Positions 37,929-48,186 are shown, numbered from the stretch's first letter. The stretch is DNA of 64,000 nucleotides from Zobellia uliginosa (GCF_018860745.1 NZ_JAHKPY010000005.1:1-64000), one strand, 5' to 3'. The notes: generated by a model not told the origin, from the letters alone. Numbers and translations: made by a program.

Positions 37929-38010
37929 ATGCACCATTCTTAGCTAGTGAGACGAAAAGCAATACCTCTTTTTCCTTTTTTGTATCTTTATAAAAGAAAC
38001 CTTTTTTAAT

Positions 38011-39774
38011 ATGACCTACACCAGTAATCCTGTTCTTGACAAACTACCTGTACATCTGCAGCAGTATATTAAACCTCAAGACTATGGTGAATATACGCCT
38101 ATTGATCAAGCGGTTTGGCGTTATGTAATGCGAAAAAACGTGGATTACCTGAGTAAGGTGGCCCATGCTTCATATTTAGAAGGATTACAAAAAACGGGGA
38201 TTTCCATAGATCACATTCCCAATATGTACGGAATGAACCGTATTCTAAAGGAGATTGGTTGGGCGGCAGTTGCGGTAGATGGTTTTATTCCTCCATCTGC
38301 ATTTATGGAATTCCAGGCCTATAATGTTCTTGTTATTGCTTCTGACATTCGCCAATTAGACCATATTGAATATACCCCTGCACCGGACATTATTCATGAG
38401 GGAGCAGGACACGCCCCAATTATAGCAAACCCTGAATACTCTGAATACCTAAGAAGATTTGGTGAAATTGGTTCTAAGGCTATTTCGAATGCCAAGGATT
38501 ATGAACTATATGAAGCTGTACGCCACCTTTCCATTATAAAAGAAGCGAACGGTACACCACAAGATGAAATTGATAAAGCCGAAAAACATATTGAAGACTT
38601 GCAAAACAATATGGGCGAACCCAGTGAAATTGCACTCATCAGAAATCTACATTGGTGGACCGTTGAATACGGATTGATAGGCACTCCCGAAAACCCCAAA
38701 ATATATGGTGCCGGATTACTTTCTTCTATTGGAGAGAGTGCTTGGTGCATGACGGACGACGTTAAGAAAAAACCCTATTCTATAGATGCGGCATATACAT
38801 CCTTTGATATTACCCAACCCCAGCCTCAGCTTTTTGTAACACCAGATTTTGCCTATTTAAGTCAGGTTTTGGAAGAATTCGCCAATACTATGGCCTTACG
38901 GCGTGGTGGTTTAAGTGGAATTCAAAAACTTATCGCCTCAAAAGAATTGGGAACTATTGAACTGAGTACCGGACTTCAAATTTCCGGTAATTTTGATAGT
39001 GTCATAGCGCACGAGGGCAAGCCTGCATTTTTTCAGACTACAGGCCCTACAGCACTCTCTTTTCGTGATAAGGAATTAGTAGGACACAGTATTAAAAAAC
39101 ATGCTACTGGCTTTGGTTCTCCCATAGGCAAACTAAAAGGAATGAATTTGGCCATTGAAGATATGAGCCCTTTAGACCTTAAAGCCTATAATATATTTGA
39201 AGGGCAACAAGTTACGCTAGAGTTTGAAGGTCACATAAAAATCACCGGAGAAATTATAACCGGAACACGCAACTTAAAAGGAGATATCATTTTGGTCACT
39301 TTTAAAAATTGCTGTGTTACGCATAATGACAGCGTTCTCTTTAAAAGTAAAAACGAACTTTATAGTATGGCCGTAGGTCAAGAAATTGCTTCTGCCTACA
39401 ATGGCCCTGCTGATTTGGATAGTTTTGATTTGGTCACCCATGAGGTATCTTCCACCACCATCAAAAAAGAAGGTGATGCATCTCAGGACCAATTGGAACA
39501 ATATTACGAGCAGATACGGCATTTTAGGGAAGGTAAAAATAGTACCATTTCCAGGCATAAAGTATTTGAGGCCATCAGAGATAATTTTCCTACTGATTGG
39601 TTACTGCCAGTGGAGCTTTATGAACTGGCAAAAGAAAATGGCGATCATGAATTTGGCCATGAAATCTCGGTGCATTTACAGACCGTAAAATTGAATAACC
39701 CAAAGGTAGGCCATTTAATAGATGATGGCCTAGACCTGGTAAACCAAAAATGTAAAACTGAAAAATTGAATTAA
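38011..39774 (+). CDS. phenylalanine 4-monooxygenase (aromatic amino acid hydroxylase)
   Basis: 587 residues. The catalytic domain shows the 2-His-1-Glu iron site: H129 and H134 in DIIHEGAGHAP, and E219 in WWTVEYGL. It converts phenylalanine to tyrosine with a pterin and O2. Bacterial enzymes are often about 260-300 residues; this one has an extra C-terminal region of roughly 250 residues after the catalytic core, with beta-rich and helical parts. The long form occurs in Bacteroidota. A TATCTTTA box precedes the start. Confidence 0.93.
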   Translation: MTYTSNPVLDKLPVHLQQYIKPQDYGEYTPIDQAVWRYVMRKNVDYLSKVAHASYLEGLQKTGISIDHIPNMYGMNRILKEIGWAAVAVDGFIPPSAFMEFQAYNVLVIASDIRQLDHIEYTPAPDIIHEGAGHAPIIANPEYSEYLRRFGEIGSKAISNAKDYELYEAVRHLSIIKEANGTPQDEIDKAEKHIEDLQNNMGEPSEIALIRNLHWWTVEYGLIGTPENPKIYGAGLLSSIGESAWCMTDDVKKKPYSIDAAYTSFDITQPQPQLFVTPDFAYLSQVLEEFANTMALRRGGLSGIQKLIASKELGTIELSTGLQISGNFDSVIAHEGKPAFFQTTGPTALSFRDKELVGHSIKKHATGFGSPIGKLKGMNLAIEDMSPLDLKAYNIFEGQQVTLEFEGHIKITGEIITGTRNLKGDIILVTFKNCCVTHNDSVLFKSKNELYSMAVGQEIASAYNGPADLDSFDLVTHEVSSTTIKKEGDASQDQLEQYYEQIRHFREGKNSTISRHKVFEAIRDNFPTDWLLPVELYELAKENGDHEFGHEISVHLQTVKLNNPKVGHLIDDGLDLVNQKCKTEKLN

Positions 39775-39811
39775 AACCAATAACCTCTTAACCAATCCCA
39801 AACCAAAAATC

Positions 39812-41068
39812 GTGAGACCACTATTAATTCTATTATTTGCACTGACCACATCAGCACTTAAGGCTCAGCCTCAAGCAAATTATGATGAAACAAAAGTACC
39901 CAAATTTTCGGTTCCCGACCCTCTTACTACTTTTGGAGGAGAAACCATTACGGACAGCTTGCAATGGGAAGAAAAAAGAAAATTGGAAATCTATCAGTTT
40001 TTTGAAAAACAGATTTACGGTAAAGTACCTGCCCTGTTAGATGAATATTCCTTTAAGGTCATAGAACAAGACAATAATGCACTGGACGGGAAAGCGCAAC
40101 GCAAACAAATAGCTGTTGGCCTTAAAAAAAACGACCGCTCTTTGAACTTCAACATTCTACTGTATCTTCCTATAGGAAATGAAAATGCCCCTGTGTTCCT
40201 AGGTTATAACTTTCATGGCAACCATACCGTAACGGATGACCCCAACGTGATTATAACGGATGTATGGAACGAGAATAGCAAGGATTTACAAATTACGGAT
40301 AACAAAGCTACAGAGACTTCCAGAGGTTTACGCACCAACCGATGGGCCATAGATAAAATGCTGGACAACGGTTATGGATTAGCTACCGTTTATTATGGTG
40401 AGATCGACCCTGACAAAAACGATTTTTCAGATGGTCTGCATAGTTTGTTTTATGATGAAGGGCAGACCAAACCCAAAACCAATGAATGGGGCAGTATTGC
40501 CGCTTGGGCATTTGGTCTAAGCCGTGCGATGGATTATCTAGAAAATGACACGAACATATCTAACGTAATTGTCTTTGGACACTCTAGATTAGGTAAAGCC
40601 GCTTTATGGGCAGGTGCAACAGACCCGCGCTTTGCTGGGGTAATTAGTAATAATTCCGGTTGTGGCGGTGCCGCTTTATCCAAGCGTAAGTACGGGGAGA
40701 CCATTGGTGATATTAATAATTCATTTCCCCATTGGTTTTCCGAAAGTTTTAAAAAATACAGTAATAGAGAAGAAACTTTACCGGTAGACCAACATCAGCT
40801 ATTGGCATTAATTGCTCCAAGACCTCTGTATGTGGCAAGTGCTATTGAGGATGAATGGGCCGACCCATTAGGCGAGTTTATATCTGCTCAATATGCAAGT
40901 AAAGTGTATGAGCTATATGGCAAAGAAGGAATTACATTGACAGATACCCATGAGGTTGATCACCCTATATTAGGAACTATGGCATACCATATGAGAAGTG
41001 GTAAGCATGATGTTTTAGAATATGATTGGGATCAATACATAACTTGGGCAGAAACTTTTGCCAAGTAA
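39812..41068 (+). CDS. CE15-like glucuronoyl esterase or related alpha/beta hydrolase
   Basis: 418 residues starting with GTG. A signal peptide ends ALKAQ (about 19). The nucleophile motif is GHSRLGKAALWAGA with S258; CE15 enzymes usually have Cys where His is here. Other CE15-like features are SNNSGCGGAALSKRKYGE, APRPLYVASAIEDEWADP and a C-terminal His in RSGKHD (H399). CE15 enzymes cut esters between glucuronoxylan and lignin; here activity may differ. It follows the phenylalanine hydroxylase by 37 bp, probably on the same transcript. Confidence 0.85.
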   Translation: MRPLLILLFALTTSALKAQPQANYDETKVPKFSVPDPLTTFGGETITDSLQWEEKRKLEIYQFFEKQIYGKVPALLDEYSFKVIEQDNNALDGKAQRKQIAVGLKKNDRSLNFNILLYLPIGNENAPVFLGYNFHGNHTVTDDPNVIITDVWNENSKDLQITDNKATETSRGLRTNRWAIDKMLDNGYGLATVYYGEIDPDKNDFSDGLHSLFYDEGQTKPKTNEWGSIAAWAFGLSRAMDYLENDTNISNVIVFGHSRLGKAALWAGATDPRFAGVISNNSGCGGAALSKRKYGETIGDINNSFPHWFSESFKKYSNREETLPVDQHQLLALIAPRPLYVASAIEDEWADPLGEFISAQYASKVYELYGKEGITLTDTHEVDHPILGTMAYHMRSGKHDVLEYDWDQYITWAETFAK

Positions 41069-41085
41069 TCTGTAAGTCAAGTTTT

Positions 41086-41700
41086 CTATTCTTTAAAAAG
41101 AACCTCCGGCAGGTTCCGGTTTACCGTTTCATTGTTGTATACCAGCGTCCAACCCAAGGAATTGGTTAGTATATAAAATTTCTGCAACTCACTTATCAAC
41201 CTGTTTTCCGCATTGGTTTTCAAAGCAGATGCTTCAACTTTTTTCATTAGTGAAGCACTTACGTTCTTCTTGATTTTATTATAATCGCTGGCTTCGAACA
41301 TGTTCAAATAATCCGAGCTTACATCATAATATTCAAAATCAGGGCTAATTTTCACTTCGGGTTCCGGTATGCTTTTAATATATAATGTTTTGGAAGACTC
41401 ATCTACTTCAAAATCTATTTTACTTAAGTCATAAGCAATGGTAACATCAGCATTAACGACTACCAATGCTTTCTTTTCAGCAGAAATAAAGGGTCCGAAA
41501 AGCATTTTAGAATCTTTGTAGTTATAGACTTCCGCAAAGTGACCCTCTGTAACAATTAACTTACTAACATTGTCTATTTGAGTCTGTATTAGCATGCTGT
41601 TTTCCTTGAGAATAGATTTATCTTCCCTATCCTCCGCGCACGAACGGAACACTAAAACTACTGCCAAGGTAATAAGAACCCCTACAAATACTTTTTTCAT
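41086..41700 (-). CDS. DUF4230 membrane-anchored protein
   Basis: 204 residues. An N-terminal TM or signal anchor (VFVGVLITLAVVLVFRS) is followed by Cys21 (RSCAED), which could be a lipobox variant. The DUF4230 core begins NVSKLIVTEGHFAEVYNYKD and shows alternating strands and a C-terminal helix. The family is found in envelope proteins of unknown role. It ends convergently 17 bp from the esterase gene. Confidence 0.85.
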   Translation of the reverse strand: MKKVFVGVLITLAVVLVFRSCAEDREDKSILKENSMLIQTQIDNVSKLIVTEGHFAEVYNYKDSKMLFGPFISAEKKALVVVNADVTIAYDLSKIDFEVDESSKTLYIKSIPEPEVKISPDFEYYDVSSDYLNMFEASDYNKIKKNVSASLMKKVEASALKTNAENRLISELQKFYILTNSLGWTLVYNNETVNRNLPEVLFKE

Positions 41701-41750
41701 AAGATGAAGTTACAATACATATTGAAATTGACGAAAAAGAAAAAGGGAAT

Positions 41751-42728
41751 CTAAGACTCTAGGTTTTGGTGGTCGAAATCCATAAAAGGAAAACGCTTTT
41801 GAACGTTCGTTATTTTGAGCTCTAATGATTTTAAGAATTTTAAATGCTGTTTTGATTCTGGATGAAATGGTCTATGATTTAGCCCTTTTTGAATGGCATC
41901 AACCAATATCATAGATTCCTGGGCTTCTTTATTAATCCAAACGGAAATAAACTTCTCCCATATATAATCTATAGCCAATTGACTGGGATGTACCATATCT
42001 TCATTATAAAAGCGATAATCCCGCAACTCGTCCATTTGCAATTCATATGATGGAAAATAGTTCATATTGAACTCAGAATTATCCATCAACTCATGTATTG
42101 CAGTTATTAAATGTGCTTTGCTCCGCTGATTTTCCACAAAGCCATCTTTTATATGACGTACGGGCGAAACTGTAAAAATGAATTGTACCTTCGGATTTAT
42201 TGATTTTATAGCCTTTACTATATTTTTCAGGCTTATGACTGTTTCATCAACCCCCAATAACTCTTTTTTAAATTCCCTTTGAGGCACTTTATGGCAATTT
42301 GCCACTCTTTTATGGGTTTCAAGATGTAGATATACCCAAGCGGTACCTAGCGTTATACAGATATGAGTTGCTTTTAGCAAATACTCCATTGTATGCGCCA
42401 TTCCTTGATTAAGTGAATACAAAAGTTCTTCTTTGGAAACAGCACTTACATCTGAATGGGCATCATAGCATTGCCAGCGATCATTGTAAAAAAAGACCTC
42501 TTCTTCAGTATACTTCGTATGTAAAACGGCTCGAGACACCAAATTCTCTATAGCCAATGGATGAAACAAAATCCCGAACGGATTCTGAAAAGACCGAAAC
42601 TTATAATAACTGAATTTTTCCCCTATATTTTCCGAGAAACAAGAACCCAATAAAACCAATCGACTTCCATAATCGATTTGGTTTTCAGCCTTTTCTAAAG
42701 GTATTTGGGTTTGGAGTTTTAATGTCAT
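41751..42728 (-). CDS. GSCFA domain protein
   Basis: 325 residues, no signal peptide. The name motif is visible as LGSCFSENIG at about 28-37, with Ser/Cys-rich active-site-like context, followed by NPFGILFHP. GSCFA proteins are SGNH-hydrolase relatives of unknown substrate. Its start overlaps the stop of the upstream TPR gene by 4 bp, so the two are coupled. Confidence 0.9.
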   Translation of the reverse strand: MTLKLQTQIPLEKAENQIDYGSRLVLLGSCFSENIGEKFSYYKFRSFQNPFGILFHPLAIENLVSRAVLHTKYTEEEVFFYNDRWQCYDAHSDVSAVSKEELLYSLNQGMAHTMEYLLKATHICITLGTAWVYLHLETHKRVANCHKVPQREFKKELLGVDETVISLKNIVKAIKSINPKVQFIFTVSPVRHIKDGFVENQRSKAHLITAIHELMDNSEFNMNYFPSYELQMDELRDYRFYNEDMVHPSQLAIDYIWEKFISVWINKEAQESMILVDAIQKGLNHRPFHPESKQHLKFLKSLELKITNVQKRFPFMDFDHQNLES

Positions 42729-43177
42729 TTGTTTTGTGGTTGCTGTCTAGAAGATGAACTTAACCGATGAAATGCCTGATATGGATAAATCTCGTAGAAC
42801 ACCTGATCTTCGTTTATCGTATTTTCTTTATTCTCAATTGCCTTATCAAATGTTGCCGTAGCTTCCTCCTTTTTTCCAAGCCCATTCAAACAAATAGCCT
42901 TATAGAACATGGCATCATCAAAATTACTATAAACCTGTAAAGAAGTATCAAACATCTTTATGCCTTCTGCATAATTCTTAAGTTCCATTTCCGTTATTCC
43001 CAAATAAAACCAATCCATATAATGACAAGCTTCATGCGGCGGGTCATCAGGAAAACCTTCAAATTGCTGCTCTTTACTTTTTAAAAGAAAAGCTTTGGCC
43101 TCATCAAAACGGTTCAACTGTAAGTAATCTAAAGCAATATAAAAATTGTAGGTATGAGATATTTCATTATGATTCAT
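42725..43177 (-). CDS. TPR repeat protein
   Basis: 150 residues. Tandem TPR-like helices (about 10-45 and 65-125; AEGIKMFDTSLQVYSNFDDAMFYKAICL) fill most of the protein. There is no signal peptide. It is translationally coupled to the GSCFA gene, suggesting the two work together. Confidence 0.85.
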   Translation of the reverse strand: MNHNEISHTYNFYIALDYLQLNRFDEAKAFLLKSKEQQFEGFPDDPPHEACHYMDWFYLGITEMELKNYAEGIKMFDTSLQVYSNFDDAMFYKAICLNGLGKKEEATATFDKAIENKENTINEDQVFYEIYPYQAFHRLSSSSRQQPQNK

Positions 43178-43688
43178 CGTTATTTAACTACCTACCATTT
43201 CTTATTTTCCAATTACACTTAACGATTAAAAATCCAGTATCATACATTTTGCTTAGGCTCTTAATAAACCATTGGTGTTTTGCTCTATTTTTGCCATAAA
43301 GTAAATATAACTCCTTTTTTACATCTCATACTATACCAATGAATTAACAAAAACATGAAGAATAACAAGCTTCAGTTTATCTAATTTCTTAATACATTCG
43401 CGAGCGAATGTATTAAGGTTATTTATCGTATACACCTTTAAATTAAGAATTCTGGCAACGACTTTATTACATATCACCTTTCATAAAATTTATTAAAATT
43501 ATAGAGAAGGATTTCTAAACAAATACAAAGATCAATTCATTATATCTTTTAGATTAAGGATTTTACAATAGGTTTTAGCGATTTAAAAATATCTGACTCT
43601 TAATAATTGCTTTCTAAATACTTAATAATAAGTTAAAATTGAACGTAATTTCTTACCTTTAAAGGCGCCTAAATTAAGTATAGTTCAA
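43178..43688. other. 511-bp intergenic region with a strong palindrome
   Basis: Divergent region between the TPR gene and the sensor kinase. The main structure is the perfect inverted repeat at 43388-43417, listed separately. TATTTTTG at 43286-43293 is a possible -7 box. No convincing ORF was seen. Confidence 0.5.
43388..43417. repeat. perfect 14-bp inverted repeat
   Basis: CTTAATACATTCGC, 2 nt, GCGAATGTATTAAG. No T run follows, so it is more likely an operator or cruciform than a terminator. It lies about 270 bp upstream of the sensor-kinase start. Confidence 0.85.
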
Positions 43689-46600
43689 ATGGTATTTAGA
43701 TTTTTCTTTATAATTCTTAAGGTTTTTATCCTCTACCTTTCCTTATATACGGTTCAGTCCCAACATACTGAACCTCTTACTTTTCACCATATTGAAAAAG
43801 GAATATCGCATAGTACGGCTACTATACTTTTGGAAGACAGTTATGGTTTTATTTGGATCGGCACCCGAAATGGCTTGAATAGATACGATGGTAAAGACTT
43901 TGAAATATTTAATAAAACCTTAGATGGCAAAACAGGTCTTACCCACGAATATATAGTCTCTTTATATGAGGATGAGGACAACTTACTAATTGGCACCAAC
44001 CATGGCTTAAGTTTTTATGACCGTAGTTTAAACACAGTTATTCCATATCCATTTAAGAAAGAGGCACAGAAAATAGAAACTAAAAGGTTTGAATGGACTA
44101 TTAGACTACATGGCTATTTATGGTTAGGTACGGAAAAAGACGGCTTATATAGATATCAACCAGAAACTGGAGAATTAAAACACTTTAAGCTTCCTAATGA
44201 CCATATTAAAGTTAAAAATAGAAGAGTAGATAAAATTATTAAGGTCATGCCTTTGGATAAAAACCGCATGCTGGTAATTTCTACTTACAATATTTTGGTT
44301 ATTAATAAGGAAATGGAGGTCCTAAGTGAGCTCAAGGAAACAGATGAGATTGTTTCTGCCACACCATTAGAGGGTGAAAATTTCTTATTGGGTACCATTA
44401 ATGGTATTTTAATTCAATTAAAAGTAGATAGTACCTCGCAGCTAATTACCAACAAAAAAACTATAAGCTCTGGCTTTAGTATACGTTCCTTAGCAAAGAA
44501 CGCTAATGACGAATTGTGGATAGGTACTGAAAATGATGGTTTGTACATTTACACTAAAACTTTAGAGCCCATAAGACACATAGAGTATAGTGTAACTAGG
44601 CCAAATTCTATATCAGGTAATTCTATTTGGTCACTTTTATACACGCGAAATGGAGTTATGTGGGTGGCTCCCTATAAAAGCGGACTTAATTTTTATGACC
44701 CTGGATATTTTAAATTTAAACACTATACATCAGACCCTTTTAATTCTCAATCCTTGAGCAATAAATTGGTCAATTCCTTTAGTGAGGATGCGAACGGAAA
44801 TATTTGGATAGGAACAGATGGGGGCGGCTTAAATCATTGGAACAGAACTCTGGATACTTTTGAGCATTATTCGTTAAAAGATAAAAATTTTGGCAGTGAT
44901 GTAGTTCTTTCTCTACTACAAACAGAAAAAGAAGAATTGTGGGCCGGCACATGGACAAATGGAATTACGGTCTTTAATACAAAGAACAAGACATTTAAGG
45001 AATTGAATACTGATAATTCCTTTTTAAAATCCAATACCATAGTAAATCTCTTAAAAGATAAAAAAGGTCGTATTTGGATTGTGAACTACTTTACAGGGCT
45101 ACAAGTATACGACCCTCAAACAAAAAACCATGAAAACATTAATCTCACTTCTAATTTGGATGGCTCCGAAATTAATTCGCTAAATAGGATATTTGAAGAT
45201 AACCAAGGCAATATATGGGTTGGCACTCTAAATTCAGGATTACTTAAGTTAACAGAAAACAATGGAACTTGGAATACCAACCATTACTATACTAATAATT
45301 CGTTGAGCAATGACTTCGTAAATTCCATCATACAAGACCACAACAATACTCTTTGGGTTGGCACTCAAGGAGGGCTCAACAAATATATACCCGAAACGAA
45401 TTCCTTTAAAGCCATAACAAAGACAGATGGACTAAAAAATGAAGCTATTAAGGAAATTATAGATGATAAAAGAAAACACCTATGGCTAAGTACAGAAGGA
45501 GGCATTATCAGGTATAACACAAGCAACGGAAGATCAATTGATTATAATGTTGGCGATGGTCTACAGGCTAACCAATTTAATCCAAATTCATCTTTAGTTA
45601 CCAGTAAAGGTGAGTACATATTTGGAGGTGTAAACGGGTTTAACATATTTACCCCAAAAGATGTAGCCAAACAAAGAGATAAGCTTACTTTATTTATTTC
45701 GGATTTAAAAATATTCAATAAGTCGGTTTTACCCAATGATGATTTCGGTATTTTGGAAAAAGATATTAGTCAAGTAGATTCCATTACCCTTAACTATGAC
45801 CAATCTGTTATAAATATTGATTTTAAGGCACTTACCTTTAGGCATCCGGAAAGTGTAGATTATGCCTTTTATTTAGACGGTTTTGAAAAGGACTGGAAAT
45901 ATGTAGGTAACAATCCACGGGCAACCTATACCAATCTTAATCCGGGCGAATATACGTTACGAATCAAATCTACCAATTCCGATGGAGTTTGGGGGGACAA
46001 TGAATTAGATCTTCATATTACCATTACTCCTCCATATTGGGCAACTTGGTGGTTCCGGGCTTTAGTAGTAGCATTCGTTTTATTGCTTTTTTACCTTGCT
46101 TACGACATTAAAGTTCGAAGCTTCAAAAAAAATCAAAGAAAACTAGTACTAAAAGTAGCAGAACGCACGAAAGAATTAAGATATCAAAAAAACAAACTTG
46201 TAGAAGTTGCAAATAATTTAGAAGTAAAAAACGAAGAGATTCAACGCTTTACATTTGCTGTCTCCCATGATTTAAAAAGTCCGCTTAACAATATTAAAGG
46301 AATTGCAAGCTTGGTTCCAATGGCTATTGAGACAGAAGATTTCAATACGGTAGAAGAGTACTTAAACTTAATAGACATTTCTTGTGATAACATGAACGAA
46401 CTCATTTCGGACATCACCAAGATTGCAAAACTTGGTAAAATCAAAAATAATAATGAGATGTTGGACACCAATGAAATACTGAATTTATCAAAAGACCTTA
46501 TCAAAGGAAAACTTCAAAAAGAACGTATTGAGCTCAATATTGCTCCCGATCTACCCGAAATATTCGGAGATCGTAAGAGAATAATCCAAGTTTTTGGCAA

Positions 46601-46952
46601 CTTTTTAGATAATGCAGTAAAGTATATGGGAGACCAGCAAAATCCTGAAATAGCTGTGGAGTTCATAAACAATGGAGATACAAATAGTTTCTTGATTAGA
46701 GATAATGGATCCGGCATGGATGACAGAGCCCTAAAGAAGCTATTTACACCGTTTGAACGTTTTCATAAGAACGTAAAGGGAACAGGTTTAGGGCTTTACA
46801 TGATAAAAGAAATTGCCATCTCCCATGGCGGAACTATAGTTGCAGAATCCGGAGGCAAGGGAAAAGGAACAACTTTCAAACTCATTTTGCCAAATGCCGA
46901 AATAGCGAAAGAAAACGCTAAAAATCTATTAGAAATAACAGTTGAATCTTAA
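43689..46952 (+). CDS. two-component sensor histidine kinase with Reg_prop and Y_Y_Y domains
   Basis: 1087 residues. A signal peptide comes first, then a periplasmic double-propeller region (about 25-690) built from two-component-regulator blades (DSYGFIWIGTRNGLNRYDG, then DANGNIWIGTDGGGLN). A Y_Y_Y domain (about 705-785; FYLDGFEKDWKYVGNN) and one TM helix (about 790-812) follow. The cytoplasmic part has HisKA with H860 (FAVSHDLKSP) and HATPase (FGNFLDNAVKYMG, DNGSGMD, GTGLGLYMIKE). It lacks the receiver and AraC domains of the hybrid HTCS proteins. No response regulator is adjacent. Confidence 0.93.
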   Translation: MVFRFFFIILKVFILYLSLYTVQSQHTEPLTFHHIEKGISHSTATILLEDSYGFIWIGTRNGLNRYDGKDFEIFNKTLDGKTGLTHEYIVSLYEDEDNLLIGTNHGLSFYDRSLNTVIPYPFKKEAQKIETKRFEWTIRLHGYLWLGTEKDGLYRYQPETGELKHFKLPNDHIKVKNRRVDKIIKVMPLDKNRMLVISTYNILVINKEMEVLSELKETDEIVSATPLEGENFLLGTINGILIQLKVDSTSQLITNKKTISSGFSIRSLAKNANDELWIGTENDGLYIYTKTLEPIRHIEYSVTRPNSISGNSIWSLLYTRNGVMWVAPYKSGLNFYDPGYFKFKHYTSDPFNSQSLSNKLVNSFSEDANGNIWIGTDGGGLNHWNRTLDTFEHYSLKDKNFGSDVVLSLLQTEKEELWAGTWTNGITVFNTKNKTFKELNTDNSFLKSNTIVNLLKDKKGRIWIVNYFTGLQVYDPQTKNHENINLTSNLDGSEINSLNRIFEDNQGNIWVGTLNSGLLKLTENNGTWNTNHYYTNNSLSNDFVNSIIQDHNNTLWVGTQGGLNKYIPETNSFKAITKTDGLKNEAIKEIIDDKRKHLWLSTEGGIIRYNTSNGRSIDYNVGDGLQANQFNPNSSLVTSKGEYIFGGVNGFNIFTPKDVAKQRDKLTLFISDLKIFNKSVLPNDDFGILEKDISQVDSITLNYDQSVINIDFKALTFRHPESVDYAFYLDGFEKDWKYVGNNPRATYTNLNPGEYTLRIKSTNSDGVWGDNELDLHITITPPYWATWWFRALVVAFVLLLFYLAYDIKVRSFKKNQRKLVLKVAERTKELRYQKNKLVEVANNLEVKNEEIQRFTFAVSHDLKSPLNNIKGIASLVPMAIETEDFNTVEEYLNLIDISCDNMNELISDITKIAKLGKIKNNNEMLDTNEILNLSKDLIKGKLQKERIELNIAPDLPEIFGDRKRIIQVFGNFLDNAVKYMGDQQNPEIAVEFINNGDTNSFLIRDNGSGMDDRALKKLFTPFERFHKNVKGTGLGLYMIKEIAISHGGTIVAESGGKGKGTTFKLILPNAEIAKENAKNLLEITVES

Positions 46953-47065
46953 GAGCCGTTGACTGTAGTTACAATTAAAAACAATTTATTTAGTAATTGA
47001 TTCATATCATATTTCTATTTCAATCTATTACTTAGCTTTGGAATATTATTTAAGATACATATAAA

Positions 47066-47179
47066 ATGAGAGGTAATTCCAATACTTTGATTTATGTTGT
47101 TGCCGGAATAATTATACTACATTTCATTGTTGGCTTTATCTGGCTTATTTACAAACTAAACAAAAAGAAGAAAGAATAA
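47066..47179 (+). CDS. small single-TM protein (37 aa)
   Basis: ATG at 47066, TAA at 47177-47179. One hydrophobic helix (LIYVVAGIIILHFIVGFIWLIY) is followed by a strongly basic tail (KLNKKKKE), so the tail is predicted to be cytoplasmic. It ends 5 bp from the convergent hydrolase gene. It is of the size and design of conserved small membrane proteins in Flavobacteriia. The function is unknown. Confidence 0.6.
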   Translation: MRGNSNTLIYVVAGIIILHFIVGFIWLIYKLNKKKKE

Positions 47180-47184
47180 GGTCT

Positions 47185-48111
47185 TTATTGACTGAGCACA
47201 GCCTTAAGCCACTCCACACACTCTATTTCATCTACAATAGACCAAGAATGGGGGTGCCTTTCCCCATTACTACGATAACCGGTACCCAAGGTTTGAATAA
47301 ATTGCGCTTTATCGTTCCCCATTAAGAGCAATCTATTAATGAGCTCCGAAGTAGCAACAAAATTTTGATGTTGTACACTTTGGTTCCTGTTTTGTAAACG
47401 CCATGAAATATCTACATCATGATAGGTTCTAATTGCGATATCTTTCAATAGCGCCTCATTTCCAGTACGCTCCGAACGCATGGAAAAAGGCGTCATCCTT
47501 TCATAGGCAGGCTCATTGTCTTTAGGGTTACCGTACCTATTACGCAGTAAATCCTTTACATATTTTGCTTCTTGCACAGCTATTTCGGAACTGTTGTTTT
47601 TTATAGTTAGCTCAAAACCGTCCCACAAATGAAAAATATCTATTGGTGAATCAACCATAAATACACCTTTGGGCTTAATGGGATATTTTTCAGGAGCTTC
47701 CAAACACAATTCCGTATAACGTAACGCTATGGTACCGCCGGCAGAGAATCCACCCAATACAAACATATTTTTATCCACGGAAAATCTTTCTATAACATCC
47801 TGTAAGACCTTGGTGAATTTCTCTTGAATACTTTGCTCTAACAATAATCTGGGACCAGCAGCAAAACCAATAGTCAATATATTATTTGTACATGCTTCTT
47901 TATGAAGTTGGGTTTCAGTGAAAATGGTTTCAGCCTGCTGTCCAAAACCAGGTAGCAAAACTAACACGCCCTCAATTTTATTTTCGGCTGGTACTACAGC
48001 CAAATAGTACCCACTGGTTTCATCTTCTTCATCCAATACTATTTTCTCAACAGATTGAGAAGACCCAAATTGATATATGAGAAAAGATAATAAAACAAGG
48101 AAATACTTCAT
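47185..48111 (-). CDS. secreted alpha/beta hydrolase
   Basis: About 308 residues; I chose the ATG at 48111 because it begins a signal peptide (MKYFLVLLSFLIYQFGSSQ). The nucleophile elbow is GGFSAGGTIALRY and the oxyanion region is VLLPGFGQQAETIF. The C-terminal GERHPHSWSIVDE contributes the likely catalytic His. It is of the esterase/peptidase S9-like fold; the substrate is not deducible. It stands alone between the small TM gene and the alaS terminator. Confidence 0.8.
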   Translation of the reverse strand: MKYFLVLLSFLIYQFGSSQSVEKIVLDEEDETSGYYLAVVPAENKIEGVLVLLPGFGQQAETIFTETQLHKEACTNNILTIGFAAGPRLLLEQSIQEKFTKVLQDVIERFSVDKNMFVLGGFSAGGTIALRYTELCLEAPEKYPIKPKGVFMVDSPIDIFHLWDGFELTIKNNSSEIAVQEAKYVKDLLRNRYGNPKDNEPAYERMTPFSMRSERTGNEALLKDIAIRTYHDVDISWRLQNRNQSVQHQNFVATSELINRLLLMGNDKAQFIQTLGTGYRSNGERHPHSWSIVDEIECVEWLKAVLSQ

Positions 48112-48153
48112 TTTGCCAAACTTTAGATTATACAGTACATAACTCCTTAAAAG

Positions 48154-48186
48154 AAAACGCCTCACTATAAATAGCGAGGCGTTTTT
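48154..48186. terminator. alaS terminator, possibly bidirectional
   Basis: Stem AAACGCCTC / GAGGCGTTT with T runs on both sides. It lies just after the alaS stop. Confidence 0.85.
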
